A stretch of 64,000 nt of DNA from Datisca glomerata (GCA_003255025.1 QANY01013855.1:1083524-1147523); one strand, 5' to 3'. Positions 1 through 12,090 are shown, counted from the first letter of the stretch. Notes: a model not told the origin generated them from the sequence alone. Translations and numbers: made by a program.

Positions 1-880
1 GCATAAATAAACACTTTTTATGTCATGGTCCACAACATATTTTACTATGTTACCCTTCGTGAATATCAATAACAAGAAAGGGATATAAATTATCATTTTA
101 CTCCTCTAGTTATTGTTTGCTTAACTCATTTATTGACTATGAATAGAAAGACATAACAGTGAATTGTCTCGCACAGTTCACCATGTTTTATTCAATGATT
201 CATTTCATTTAGTACCTGGCCAGATTTATTTATTCACACACCAATCAATAAAGTATAAGGTGATATTGTTCATTTTGCAATCTCGCCACGAATTGCATAT
301 CTTGAATCACGTAACTCTGACATAGTTGAATCGTGATCCCAATAGTCGAGGTATTGTCTGAAAATTCAAAATCACTCATTTGACGTATCAAAGACCGCAA
401 GTAACTAAGTCAAGTTTTGTATTCACCTTTGGATTAAGGTAATCATGAAAATAACCTTAAGGTGTAAATAGTTAGATTTAGAGCTAGATAAACGATTTTG
501 CTCCAAACTAATTTGTTATTGGTCCATTCAACATGTTCCATAACATGTCTAGGTCAACCGTTACAGTCTCCACTCCCATGCCTCAAGACCGGCATCATTT
601 AGTTCAACCTAGCAGTCATAATCAGACTCGATTGCCCAGTCAATCCTAAGACTACAAATAAGATTCTGAACTATTTTAGAAGTGTTTGTCTGGAAGACCC
701 CTCAGCCTTTACTCTTCTTGCGTTGACAATAGTTACAGGACTTGAGTAAATTATAAACACACTTTAATTAATAGAAAAACTTTCATTCATTCAATAAATT
801 CAATAATACAAAATTTCTGAGAAATAACTAAATACTCATAAATAGTTATCACACCCTACTTTATGGACATAATTCCAACA
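1..880 (-). repeat. 3' LTR of copia element 1, partial
   Basis: Read on the minus strand, an LTR begins at 880 with TGTTGGAATTATGTCC, directly after a purine-rich tract, and runs off the left edge of the window. Its far end is not present, so the LTR is longer than 880 bp. The 5' LTR of the same element ends at 6436 with the matching inverted terminus TGTTGG (plus-strand reading). The visible part is non-coding, as expected for a U3 region. The boundary at 880 is well supported by the polypurine tract and TG start. Confidence 0.75.
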
Positions 881-895
881 ATCTCCCACTTGGAC
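881..895 (-). other. Polypurine tract of copia element 1
   Basis: On the minus strand the bases just before the 3' LTR read CCAAGTGGGAGAT, a typical polypurine tract that primes plus-strand DNA synthesis in copia elements. It fixes the LTR boundary at 880/881. Confidence 0.7.
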
Positions 896-929
896 TAAAG
901 TAGGCGTGTACAATCTCGTATCCCCATGC

Positions 930-2240
930 CCTCTAGATGACCATCAAATACTTTGTTGCTTAAAGTCTTTGTGAATGGATCGTTCATGTTGTTGACTGTC
1001 GATATATGTATTATTACAATATCTCCATGCTGAACAATCTCTCTAATAATGTGATATTTATGCTCTATGTGTTTGGGTCATTTGTGGCTCCTTAGTTCCT
1101 TCAAATTCGCTACAGCCCCACTGTTATCGCAATAAAGTGTCATGGGCTTGTTAGCTTTCAGAACAACTTCCAGAGTTTTCAAGAACTATCTAAGCCACAT
1201 AGCCTCCTTTGCAGCTTCACAAGATGCCACATACTCAACTTCCATGGTAGAATCAACAATGCATGGTTGCTTGATACTTCTCTATACAACTGCTCCACCA
1301 TTTAGGATGAACACCGGTCCTGAAGTGGACCTCGAAGAATCCTTGTCTGCTCGAGTCCAGGATTAGATTGGAAATGACTCAACACACCCACTTCGTAGCA
1401 AATGTATGGCCTAGTGAAAAGCATCGCATACATGAGACTTTCTTCGGCTGAGGCATAAGGAATATTTCTAATGTCTTCTTCTTTTTTAGAAATCTTGGGA
1501 GACTGCTCCTTGGAGAAGCAAACTCCATGTCTGAAAGGAAGTTATCCCTTTGGAGTCTGACATACAGAAGTGATCCATCACCTTATAAATATAAGATGTT
1601 TGAGACAATACCAATTGTTTGTTCTTCTGATCTCGAAAGATCTGATTACCTAGGACAAAGACATCTTCTCCAATATCCTTCATATCAAATTCCTTTGCAA
1701 GTCAAATCTTGACATCTGGCAATTTTCCTACATCACTCCCAATGAGCGGAATATCATCCATATAGAAAGCTAAAAAAACCACCTCTCATTTGTGTACTAA
1801 CTGCTCAAAATTGAAGTTCTTGATAGTTTCTTTGAATCTGGTATTCCATGATCGGGATACTTGCTTGAGTCCATAAATGGACTTCAGCAACTCACAGACC
1901 TTTTCCTCTTGGCCTTTCTCCTTGAACCCCTCTGGTTGAGCCATATAAATGTGCTCTTCAAGATTGTCATTCAGAAAAGCAGTCTTGACATCCACTTGCC
2001 AGATTTCATAATCGAGGGCAACAACATGGATATGAGAATTTAGATGGATTTAAGCATGGCCACTGGTGAGAAAATATCCTCATAGTCAATACCTCCTTTT
2101 TGGCTATAGCCCTTGGCTACTAACCTAGCTTTGAACGTCTCCACATTCCCATTCAGAACTCTTTTTTTCTTATAAATCTATTTACACCCTATGAGTTTTA
2201 CCCCTTTAGATCTATAAGTTTCCAAACTCCATTCGAGTAC
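930..2240 (-). pseudogene. Copia 1 RT and RNase H, broken
   Basis: Minus-strand fragments read as copia reverse transcriptase followed by RNase H. Around 2040-2170 there is [18 protein letters not shown] and [16 protein letters not shown]. At 1786-1995 there is MDVKTAFLNDNLEEHIYMAQ and PEGF. The catalytic YMDD box lies at 1753-1764. RNase H near 960-1130 has CDNSGAVANLKELRSHK and ends in DPFTKTL. Stops and frame changes separate these blocks, for example a stop after RSHK and another after the YMDD segment. The family role is copying element RNA to DNA in cytoplasmic particles. This copy is inactive. Confidence 0.8.
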
Positions 2241-3600
2241 ATTGATTGTATCTCAATGTTCATGGCTTCTTCCCATAAATTTACTTCAAGACAAACCATG
2301 ACATATGAGTAGGAGACATGTTCATCATGATCTTTATCTAAGACTGCTGTTAAGGAATCTCCATAAGACATGTACCTATTAGACTATCGAACAACCCTCA
2401 CACTACGTCGAGGCTCTATAAGCTCTGGCTTATATTATGATTTTTTTATTATTGAATCAGAAACAGTTCCTGATTGGGGAGTCAATGTCCTCCCACTCAA
2501 TAATTCCTCTAGCACAATAGTGCTTCTCGGTTTCACACTTCTTATGTAACCCTCTTCATGAAAATGCTTATTCATGCTCACGAATGTTTTCTTATCATTT
2601 AAACTATAAAAGATGTATCATTTCATTCCCTTGGGATACCTTACAAATATGCATAATTCTGATCTACTGGTGAACTTGCTTGTCTTTGGTTTCAGAACAT
2701 GTGCTAGGCATCCCCATATTCTAAGTTGGTTTACGGATGACTTTCATCCATTCCATCTTTCATATGATGTACCATCCACTGTCTTTAATAGAACTTGGTT
2801 CAGAATGCACGCTATTGTTTCCAAGGATAACCCTAAAATGAATCTGTGAGGGATGAGTGACTCATCATGGATCTAGCTATATAAAACAGAGTTTGATTCC
2901 TCCTCTATGACACATCATTTTGTTATGGAGTGCCAGATGTTTTAAGCTGAGAAATAATACCTTCTTTCTTATAAAAGTCTTCAAACTCTCCTAACAAGTA
3001 CTCTCCACAACGATCAGATCGTAGCATTTTGATTTGTTTCTCTGATTGTTTTTTGACCATAGCCTGTACTCTTTGAACTTTTCAAAGGTTTCAGACTTTT
3101 GATGCATTAGATAAACATGTTCAAAACATAAGTAGTCATCAGTGAAGGTTACAAAGTATTCATAACCTTCTCTTACTTGGATATTCAGTGGCCCATGTAC
3201 ATCACTATGTATGAGTTCGAGACATTGAGTGGCTCTTTCACCCTACGTTGAAAATGGTCTTTTTGTCATTTTTCTTTCTATACAAGATTCACATGTGGGT
3301 AGTGATCCCACACTTAAAGTTTGCAATGGATAATCTTTTGCAAGTCTTTTAATCTTGTCCAGGCTAATGTGGCCAAGACGTAAGTGCGACAGATAGGTTA
3401 GATCGGTTGAGTCAGACTTCAACATTTTAATATCCTTTTGTAAATCAGTATTAACTTCAGTGTCACATACCATTGGAACTATTAGTTTTACATAAAACAA
3501 TTTATTTATCAAACGTGTAGTAGTAATTAAGCAATCATTTCTAAATATACAAATATCTTTATCAATGAAATTCAAACTAGATCATTGCTAAATTAAACTA
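2241..3600 (-). pseudogene. Copia 1 integrase and GAG-pre-integrase region, broken
   Basis: The clearest piece, at 3243-3575, reads HLRLGHISLDKIKRLAK and then CESCIERKMTKRPF. This is the GAG-pre-integrase domain with the HxxxH and CxxC elements of the integrase N-terminal zinc-binding region. Downstream (2250-3240) the catalytic integrase core is only scraps in changing frames. Integrase would join the cDNA to host DNA. No continuous D-D-E core can be read here, so it is called a pseudogene. Confidence 0.7.
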
Positions 3601-3639
3601 GCTACTAAAATAAGGTTCTTCCAAAAAACTGAGATATAA

Positions 3640-4400
3640 TAAACTCACATAAAACTATATAAAACTCTTATCGAATAATAATTTAATAGTTCCAAAAGAT
3701 ACGCCCAATACTAGTGCTCTATTTTTCCAACGGAAGGTGAACTCGCCCTCGTCAAACCTTCTGCCCACATGAACCCCTTTAGATCTCAAATCTTTGAGGT
3801 AGTCTTGACAGTTGCGTTTCCAATGGACAGTGACTCGACAGTGATGACACTTATCTTTCGACTTATCCAATTTTGTAGTTCCCTTACCTTACACAGCTTT
3901 CGAGTTCTGCTTCTTAGCCTTCTTCAAACCTCTCCTGTGTTTCTTTATAGCGCCAGATGTGGAAGACTTGCTTTCAGTAAACTTTGCATCTCTAGTCTTC
4001 CTCTTTCCCATAAGAAATAGGGTCTTAGTAGCTTGCAGTTCCTTCATCAGCTCAGGAAATGAGTACCATAACTTATTCATCGAATAATTAAGTTTGAAGT
4101 TTTGAAAAGTGTCAGGCAGAGTCTCAATGATCATATCAACTTGTGTCTCACCATCTACCTCAGCACCCATGATCTCCATCTGATTCAAAAACTAATGATC
4201 AGCATCATATGTTCTCTAACATGAGCTTGAGGTTTAATCATGCAGTTCATGAAGTTTCGCACACCAACCTGTTTGGCTTGACTACACTGATCTCCGAACA
4301 TTTTGGTGATGTATAACATCATATCAGTGGTAATTTACATATTCTGATGCTCTTGTTGCAACACATTGTTAACAGAAGCCAATATGTAACACCTGGCGAT
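3640..4400 (-). pseudogene. Copia 1 gag (UBN2-type) with altered zinc knuckle
   Basis: The stretch 3889-4188 reads as the copia gag domain of the UBN2 type, with VDMIIETLPDTFQNFKLNYS as the key block. The nucleocapsid knuckle follows at about 3810-3860 as CHHCRVTVHWKRNC. Its C-x2-C-x4-H-x4-C spacing is intact, but the usual glycines are gone. The two segments are separated by a frame break. Gag would form the cytoplasmic particle and bind element RNA. Confidence 0.7.
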
Positions 4401-6420
4401 CTCATCAGAATGCAACCAAGAAGTATAAGTATCATTTTTCTCTTAAGTCGATTCAACAATAGGCTCAAGGGGACAAATGGTGGTGAGCACGAACTTATGC
4501 TTTTCTACCGTCAGCACGATATCAAGATTATGTTTCTAATTCACGTAATTTTCACTAGTAAGTTGTTCACGTTTAATATAGTTGAGAGTGGAGATAACAA
4601 CATGATTACTGAAAAGAATAAATCAAGAAGTATAAATAAATACTCAATCATTTAGGAAAGTATGATGCATGATGCAAATACTTAGTTATTTAAAAATCTA
4701 ATAAAAATATTTCTTCCATGATGTTACGATCAACAACGATAGCTTATCTCATCTAAGGACAATGTCCAAGCTACCTCCTATCGCTTCGAGACTCCTCTCG
4801 GTTGGTTAACGCTTCTCAAGATGTCACTACATCTAGATTAATCAATCATAAATGGTTTTGGTCACCTTGGCAGCATTGACTAGCCCCTATGAGTGATTCC
4901 AATGTGCTTCGGTCTAAGTGTTTAACCAACGCATCAGCTTTAAAGGTTGCCATGAACTAACAATCTGTCTAGGAACAATCTCGCATCACCACTTCCTTTA
5001 TAAGCTTTAGTTTCTTAAGCAACTCGATGACTCAAAGTGACACGATTCCCAAGTTTCTCCCACTGAAGAGACGAGCGCTAAAGCGGATCTAAACCATTCC
5101 TCGTGCCACGATCAAGTTTACATTGGAGACCTTGAGAACGTTTTAATATAAACGATCCTCCCACTTAGTTTTTGAAAAAAATAGATTTTTATTTACTTTT
5201 AAAAAAAACTATAACTTTTTATAAATTTGAAAAAAATAAATTCTGAAAATTATAAACTTTTCTAATTTAAATCACAATTTAAAATTCATAACTTTTATAA
5301 AATTCACATTGTATTTAAATTATAACCAATTATAAATTTAAACTACAATGATGCATGTATATACTATATGAAATTTTGATATTGGCATATCCCTATTTCT
5401 ATATGGCATGTTATATGATGATACAAGATTAAAAATACATCATCCATACAAAATTAATCTCTCTATGGCTCATTTCTAATTACAACCCATAGAATGATTA
5501 ATAAATAAATTATAATAATTTAAATACTAATCTTCATGGTATCTGTAATCTTCTCATTCTCCTTCAGACAGTCCCACCCATTTGTAACTCTTTACAACAT
5601 TCCAGTCCCATTTTTAAAATTCAAAATTCAATTTAAAATTTAATTTACTAACAATTTTTACTTTGATAAATAAATACTAAGTAAATTAATCAATTGATTT
5701 ATTTTTAAAAACAATTTATAAATAAATTATAATTAATTATTGTTGAAAAATCATCGAATTAAATAAAAATAATTTTTAGGGACTGGATTGGACAAAACCC
5801 TAAGGTTTCTTAAACCCAGAAGTTTTTAAAACCTCAAAATTTCCTAAACCCTAAAATTACCAAACCATCAAGATTTCCTAAATCCTAAAGTTTCAAAAAA
5901 CTCAAGGTTTCCTTAACCCTAAAATTTCTAAAACTTCAAGGTTTCCTAATCCCAAAAGTTTCCAAAATCTCAAAGTTTCCTAAACTCTAAAGTTTTCAAA
6001 AACTCAAGCTTTCCTAAACCCTAAAGTTTTCAAAAACTCAAGGTTTTCTTAACCATATTAGGAAACCTACGGTGGCGAGCGGCAGCGTGGGGCATCATGA
6101 GAAGGCGCAGCACAACGGTAACGACGATGGAGAACGATGAGTGGCAACGATGAATGATGACTATTCTTGCAATGACATATATACCTGGAATTTAAGGATA
6201 CAAATTTTACAAAAAATAAATTACATCAAATCCTATGCCTCAGTTTTGGCGTACATCGATCCTAAAATTGAAATAACTACCTAGAGGTAATTGATCAGAA
6301 TGCATTCATAAAACACATCCAAACATACTTTGAATATATCATACAAAACATATATGCCAATATCACAATATCCATTGATACATACGTCTAATTACTAAAT
6401 ATGTACAATCAAGAACCCAA
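4401..6420 (-). other. Copia 1 leader between gag and PBS, non-coding
   Basis: No protein domain could be read here in either strand. The part 5180-5760 is very AT-rich. The part 5790-6060 holds a loose repeat of CCTAAA and TTTCC-type words (for example CCTAAACCCTAAAGTTT) that resembles degenerate telomere-like or simple repeat. By position it is the long untranslated leader of copia 1, perhaps with later insertions. Confidence 0.45.
5790..6060. repeat. Imperfect CCTAAA/TTTCC short tandem repeat
   Basis: Short words built on aaccctaaagtttc and ctcaaggtttcc recur about every 20-25 bases across this stretch. The CCTAAA core resembles the plant telomere unit CCCTAAA, but spacing and sequence are too irregular for an interstitial telomere array. 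It is called a degenerate simple repeat. Confidence 0.5.
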
Positions 6421-6433
6421 GGCTCTGATACCA
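6421..6433 (-). other. Primer binding site (tRNA-iMet) of copia 1
   Basis: The minus strand reads TGGTATCAGAGCC, complementary to the 3' end of initiator tRNA-Met, the usual primer of plant copia elements. It lies two bases inside the 5' LTR end, which reads TGTTGG on the plus strand at 6436. Confidence 0.85.
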
Positions 6434-6435
6434 AT

Positions 6436-7140
6436 TGTTGGATTGTGTTTTAAATATTTGAGGAAAAACTATGAACCACGAACAGTTCGTGAGCGGAAAA
6501 TCAAAAAAATTCACATAAACTATTTGATCATATTAATTATAAAACCTTTTATGATCATCCATCTTTAGATTGACGTATTTAGAAGATGTGGAAATCATAT
6601 TATACCTTTTTGTATCGGAGAAGTTCTGACTTGGTGGAATCCTATTGATTGTCTTGCGTTTTTTGTTCTTAGTAAAACTTGAATCAATCTTTGCACCAAC
6701 AACCATTCGTCAGGAATTAAGTGTGGGTTCTCAAAACAACAAAAGAATTTTTTTTCTCTTCTTCCTCTAGATTTCGGCGGCAACAAGGAGGGGAGAGAGA
6801 AACTACTTTTTTGTTCTGTTTAATCACACATTGTGATCAAGGTTATGTCAACAAACTTAATGAGGCAATCCTAATTCCATCCCTTATATAGAGATTATGG
6901 AATTTACACATATACCTCTATACTGTAAATTGCCGAGATTCTCCTCCCTTTACTGTAATTGTCAAAATTTTACATCTCCCTAGCGACCAATACTGTGTCC
7001 AAATTAATCAATCTAAATTGAGAAACTAAATTGATCTCCATCAATTAATTTATTTTATTTAAATTATCTAATAATTATAAAATAACATTTAATTAATTTA
7101 AACATTAATTTTTTTGCTCTTCACTACTTTAGTGACGGTA
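6436..7140 (-). repeat. 5' LTR remnant of copia 1
   Basis: The LTR end next to the primer binding site is clear. A TATA-like CTATATAAGGG lies near 6883-6893 on the minus strand, fitting a promoter that starts element RNA toward gag. Upstream of the promoter (above about 7140) the sequence does not match the U3 part seen in the 3' LTR at 1-880, so the outer LTR is missing or has been replaced. The right limit is approximate. Confidence 0.55.
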
Positions 7141-8020
7141 CCTATCACATATGGGTTTAGGAAGTATATCTTGATCCAAAACACATTTAGGGTCTAACTT
7201 GCATTGTTTCTCATTCCTATACTTATAAGTAACTCCTGAGAACGAATGGACCCACAGAGCCTTGCCTCAGGTTTTCTTTCCAAACTACATACTTTTACCA
7301 GTTGAAGAAGTTGGTTCAAGCGTTAATCTTATTTCACAAAAAAGTTCTTTATAATGGGTCCTTCTCTACAAGTAACAAATATGTGCCATGTATCAAGAAT
7401 CTAAACTAATGTAGTCTCTAGCTCTTGCGTCCCACCTTGGGTAAAGTAGGAAGAAGTAGATCATGCCAAATTTGACACACTAGCTTGTAGGCCAAGTCTA
7501 ATTTAATGCTCCTCTCAGAAGATGAGAATAATCACAAGACTTCTTACACAAACTTCACCTAAGGGGATCAAGCTTCTAATGGTGGAACACGTTAGCATGC
7601 TCCTTTTGAGCATCAACATGGAGCATATAGACATACGAGAAAAAGCCATGATTTGTGCAATCCACCCAAAGAGCAGCCTAAAAAGGAACCTGAGGAACCA
7701 GTGGGATCAATTGTTCTCTCACCAGAGGAATTAGAAAAGATAGTTAAGGTTTAGTCGATATTTACTGTCGAGTAGAAAAAGTAAACAAAGATAATACTCA
7801 GGAAACCTAGCTTGCCATGTTCAAATAGGACTTGGAAGGCGGAAACTAGGGAGACAAGAGACCCGGCAGTCTTCGACCCCCCAATCAACGCAGATGAGGT
7901 AATCCTCCCTTTTGATAACCAGCATCGAAGTATGGCAGACCCTGATAGGCCAAGTACACTAAGTAAAATTTGTTAAATAAAAACTGACTCTTCCATGAAG
8001 TGCGACAAATGATAAAAAAT
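7141..8020 (+). other. Unassigned DNA with a possible gypsy pol scrap
   Basis: No intact gene is visible. Around 7700-7780 the plus strand can be read as PVGSIVLSPEELEKIVKV followed by stops. This loosely recalls the linker before RT in some plant Ty3/gypsy polyproteins. The match is weak and rests on pattern only. The rest shows nothing I can name. Confidence 0.25.
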
Positions 8021-8023
8021 GAT

Positions 8024-8366
8024 GTCTGGCGAGCTAGAGTACAAGCCAGATATCATCTAGATGCCAAAGAAAAAATTGATGTGTGGCTTGCACTCTAGGT
8101 CACTAGATGGGAAAAAGGGCCCTGCTAGAGTAGGAACGCCTGGATAGATGACAAAGGAAAAAAAGAGAAGTATGGCTTATACTTTAGCTCGCCAGACGAG
8201 AAAATGCTCTAGCTAGAGGAGGAACACTTGGCTAGATGCCAAAGGAAAAAATGGGTCTGGCTTGCACTTTAGCTCGCCAGATGGGAAAATGTTCTAGCTA
8301 GAGTATGAATGCCTGGCTAGATGCCTAAGGAAAAAGTAGTATGGCTTGCACCCTAGCTCGCTAGAC
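8024..8366 (+). repeat. 86-bp tandem repeat, four imperfect copies
   Basis: Units beginning with agatgccaaaggaaaa start near 8060, 8146, 8234 and 8319, giving a period of 85-88 bp. Each unit contains TGGCTTGCACTTTAGCTCGC and GCTAGAG. Such arrays are common in the 3' untranslated part of plant gypsy elements, which fits the LTR-like sequence further right, but no link is proven. Confidence 0.75.
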
Positions 8367-8369
8367 AAC

Positions 8370-9835
8370 AAGTGAAGACTACTCAAGTTTGAGGCAAGTT
8401 CACCCAAACAGACCTCCCACACTTGGGCAACACACTAGGATGAAATTAATAAGCATCAAGTCCATTACTTGAGGCTCACTCAAGCTCGGGGTCCGGACTA
8501 CTTCACCACTCAGGTCGGTAGACACCAGTAAAAACATTCATAACCTAAAGCAATGAAGAATCATGAACGAAGAAAAGATTAGGGTCTAATCCATGACGAA
8601 GAAGCAATAACGAAGAAAAGATTAAGGTCTCATCTGGATCAAGTAAAGCTCGACGAAAGAAAAAGTGAAGCGTCATTTACTTAAGGATCAATTGCTTAAA
8701 GGATCAAGTTCATTCAAGCTTGGGACCGACGTCCAAGCTTATGCAAATACGAAGGTTATGATAGGAAATAAACAAGAGCAGAGCCAAAAGCAAGGAAAAG
8801 AGTAAGAGCCATTAAATAAAACTCATTCTTATTAATAAGAGGAAAATATTCAAATAGAAGAAAAGGAAAAGCTACAGAAACCTCCTCCTCAGGTGGAGGA
8901 CGAATCCCCTCCTCAGGATGGCATAAAGGTAAAAAAGACCCCCGTGAATACGAGCCGACTGTCATAGGGTTTCAACAACTTTCATGAACTCTTTAAAGTC
9001 TTGAGGGCCGGTCACTTTTGGCTAAAGTTTTGGATCATAATGACTTAGTTTGATGCTCTTACTAAATCGAGCCAGAAGAGAACTCAATCTGCATCGTTGC
9101 AAGCAATATGTCCCTCCACACAGAAGACAGAAAGACTTCAATCTCTACCACTTAGTGATAAAGAAAAGGAATCAGACATGCTTGGGCCCAAAATCACCCT
9201 GAAGGCTACTAGTGGAATATCTATTATACCCATTCCGGCCAGCCAAAGTTATCTTCGAGAGGAACTCCTTCAAAGCACCAAGTGCGATCTCCTACGCCAA
9301 TCATGCTTAAGCATACCTATTGATGTGGCCAGGAAGCATCTAGTAAAAATATGAGAGTTTGAAGCAAGCATTCGTAAGTTGGTAAAAGATCGAAAGGACA
9401 AATGAAGTAAAAGATGGGGACGGTGAAGCAGAAAGCAGAAGATGGATTGTTGGCAGTAAAGTTGCTTCATTACGGATCAAATGTCAAGACTACATGCTGG
9501 GTTATGAACATTTCCTACGGATGTCTTTTTGTAACAAAGGGGCGTTGCAAATTTAAGTCGGTATCCACAAAGACAAAGGGCTTACCACACAGAATCATCA
9601 ACGGTGAGAAAGCTGTCGCAGGGTGAATGCCAATGACTTTGAGGCACGCCATTTAAAAGAAAATAGAGAGGGAGGCAATGACCAAAGAAAGGAAAATCAA
9701 AAGTGGTTCGAAAGGAAGCCTCCAAAACAAAGAGAGCCCCAGAAAAGAGGGGAACTTCTATTGTCACAAGAAGGAAAGAAGAATTGGGGGTGGCGAGATC
9801 TCATCTCTCACAGGAAAGCGAGTGTAAAAAAATAA
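8370..9835. other. Non-coding stretch, perhaps gypsy 3' UTR
   Basis: No protein family is recognisable in any frame. Phrases such as ctcaagctcgggg and caagcttggg recall the 3' untranslated region of gypsy elements. A near-duplicated segment (acgaagaaaagattagggtct at 8569 and acgaagaaaagattaaggtct at 8612) is present. Nothing else can be supported. Confidence 0.3.
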
Positions 9836-9840
9836 AAGGG

Positions 9841-9900
9841 GAAACCGCTCATTTATAGGCATTGAAAAAGGAAACTGCTCATTTATGGGCATTAAAACAA
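9841..9900 (+). repeat. 30-bp direct duplication
   Basis: Two adjacent units, 9841-9870 and 9871-9900, both contain GAAAC-GCTCATTTAT-GGCATT and differ at a few positions. This is a minor tandem duplication in putative gypsy-derived DNA. Confidence 0.7.
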
Positions 9901-10399
9901 ACTACGATCGGGACCGTTGAGGCAATCCCACGCCGAAAAAATTGTTGTTTCGGGAACCAATGAGGTAGTTTCAAGAAACTAAACGTCATTCACGTGTCCG
10001 CAGAAGTGAGCAGACGTATCAATGAATTAGTCCTTATAATTATCACCCTCTTTTTCACACGCCAACGTGCCATCTTTGTCCCTACTCCAAAGGAATGAAT
10101 GATCTTGAATCGCAATAAAGGTGAGGGGATGAACGCGCACGGATGAGTCACGATAAAAGACTGTGAGACAATTAATCTCTTTAACCATGGGCCTCCCGAC
10201 TGAACAAGATTCAAATGCAAGTATGGATTGTTTGAGGCAAACAAAGCTCTTGGCATTACACCACATGAAGCTAGCTCGGACAAGGAATTTGAATAAAGAA
10301 CTGTTTAGACCTGGGTGGATAGGACCCCTCGAATCTTCGACTAGGGGAAACTATTATAGGTGTTCTCTAACTACCAGTAACACAACGTCACGTGTACAC

Positions 10400-11040
10400 T
10401 AAGCCAAGAGGTTCATGACACGAGAATGGTTTAAGGACTGACAACCTAGACGGAGAAAACCGACCTTGCCTGGTCGGTTCCCAGGTACCTTGGGTTACGC
10501 CGACTGAGTAGATGAAGGGTAGCAAGAATGAAGCCCCCTAAAAGAACTCGGCTGACATTGTGTCAGCATCATCATCGCCCGCACAAAGTAACATTCCATG
10601 TGGCACCCTCCTATCAGGCTCGAACATCCAACAAGTCCAATCGTCATAATATGAAGTCAGATCAACCCCCATACAGTTATTTCAAAGCTACATCAACATT
10701 TAATAGCCATCAACAATGGCATTAAATGCCACCTCAAACTTATCACATCGGGTGATAATCACTACATCACATCCCTAAGGTTTCTTCGACACACATCCTC
10801 CCGTGAGGCTATAGGTATAAATATCCCTGAAGAAAGGTAAGTTATTTTCCGCTTAGGAAAACTCTGTCAAATTTCTACCACGACACTGACTTAGGCATCG
10901 GAGGCCCTTAGACGAATAAATCACCCCTGATTCTCCTTGTTCTTTAGGTTCCTTGTTTGTAGTTTGCATATTTTCAGAAAAAATGAGTTTCAGGCCAAAA
11001 GGGGAGTACACGTACTGTTGGGACATTTTCGGCATCAACA
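10400..11040 (+). repeat. Gypsy-type LTR, right part
   Basis: The sequence has a TATA box (TATAAATAT at 10816-10824) and, about 70 bp later, CTGACTTAGGCATCGGAGG, a phrase I associate with the R/U5 part of plant Ty3/gypsy LTRs. The end near 11040 reads GGCATCAACA, a plausible CA terminus. A following primer binding site is not clear. The left boundary was not found and the partner LTR is not in the window, so this may be a solo or truncated LTR. Confidence 0.5.
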
Positions 11041-11044
11041 ATCG

Positions 11045-11924
11045 ATGGCCTTTATCTTGACAACTCATGTTTTTTTTTCTTCTCTTGTTTCAACAATTTA
11101 GAATGAGAAAGTTCTTGTTTTATTTGTTTCTTTCAATTTTATAAACTAAGTTCATGGAATAATAATTAAGAAACTGATTGGCAAGGTGAAATTGTTGACG
11201 TAAATAATAAAGGCGGCTCAAAGATATCACTCGTCCTTAATCCTGCTATATATAAGAGTGGGGATGTTCAGAAAAATATTTTTGGACAACTCTTTCCTCA
11301 TCTTTTTATGAAAAATTTTAAGTTACCATTAAACTTAATATTAAATTTCATCGTAGTAATTAACTTATTTAATAAATTAATTAGTAGACATTTCTTATAT
11401 TATAATGACAATAACAGTTTAATGATAGTAGTTAAGATTTATTATAATATATTTATATTAATTACACATGGTGAATGATAGAAATTTTTTTTCTTGGAAA
11501 TTCAATAAAAGTGAAAAATATTTGACACTGAAAATATAATACAATGAAGTATACATGTTTAAATAATTCATATACATTTCTAATTGATTTGATGAGGTGG
11601 TTGCGTTTAACTAAAACCATACTAACATTTTTATATATAATTATCCAACATTAAAGAATTACAGCCAACTTAATATTTGATCAAAGTACTTTAGATTATT
11701 TTTCTTAAAATTTTCAATGAAATCATTGAAATAACAAAAATTATATGCAGTTTGCGATAAATTTATATGATAAATCATTAATCATTATATAGAGACTAAC
11801 ATTAGATAGTAGTTAAGCTAATTAAATATTGAATCAATCATACATTTTTAGTAAATTAATTTACTTATGAAGATAACTTTAAGATTCAATTTTTCTTTTA
11901 CATTAACGTATATAATATTGAGTT
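11045..11924. other. AT-rich intergenic DNA
   Basis: Very AT-rich sequence with no readable gene, repeat family or RNA. It may be the body of the putative Helitron that ends at 11970, but no 5' end was identified. Confidence 0.4.
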
Positions 11925-11971
11925 GAGCCACGTGCATCGTAACTGATGCTCGTAACTGATGCTTGACTAGT
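11925..11971 (+). mobile_element. Possible Helitron 3' terminus
   Basis: The segment GAGCCACGTGCATCGTAACT continues to end in GACTAG followed by T. It resembles worn plant Helitron ends of the form GAGCCCGTGCATCGCACGGG plus spacer plus CTAG, inserted before T. A short GCATC/GATGC stem is present and the unit CGTAACTGATGC is duplicated. The hairpin is weaker than in intact Helitrons and no matching 5' TC end was found. Confidence 0.3.
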
Positions 11972-12063
11972 TATTTCAAAAAGAAAAAAGTAACATATTA
12001 TCAAAGTGTTTATAATTAGTTGATACTACATATGTTCTCATATTTTCTTTAGGGATCTTTTAT

Positions 12064-12090
12064 CATGCCGTGAAAAAAATTCACGGCATG
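12064..12090. repeat. Perfect 11-bp hairpin
   Basis: CATGCCGTGAA (12064-12074) and its exact reverse complement TTCACGGCATG (12080-12090) are separated by five A residues. It lies just left of the minisatellite. It could be a transposon terminus or a transcript hairpin; nothing around it decides this. Confidence 0.8.

Larger units (their letters stand above)
1..7140 (-). mobile_element. Ty1/copia retrotransposon 1, degenerate
   Basis: This is an element in LTR-gag-pol-LTR order on the minus strand. From high to low coordinate it shows a 5' LTR remnant, a tRNA-Met primer binding site, gag with a CCHC-like knuckle, the GAG-pre-integrase domain, integrase remains, RT, RNase H, a polypurine tract and the 3' LTR. 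The RT-RNase H order after integrase marks it as copia rather than gypsy. Reading frames are broken in many places, so it cannot make its own proteins. The right boundary is uncertain because the outer part of the 5' LTR does not match the visible 3' LTR and seems lost or replaced. Confidence 0.8.

Noticed and set aside
6421..6433. tRNA-Met-like sequence
   Set aside because: Only the 3' end complement is present; it is a retrotransposon primer site, as are those at 37261, 47186 and 57560.
9990..10283. 97-residue minus-strand frame in gypsy-like DNA
   Set aside because: No domain, and an overlapping frame of similar length exists; both look like chance frames.
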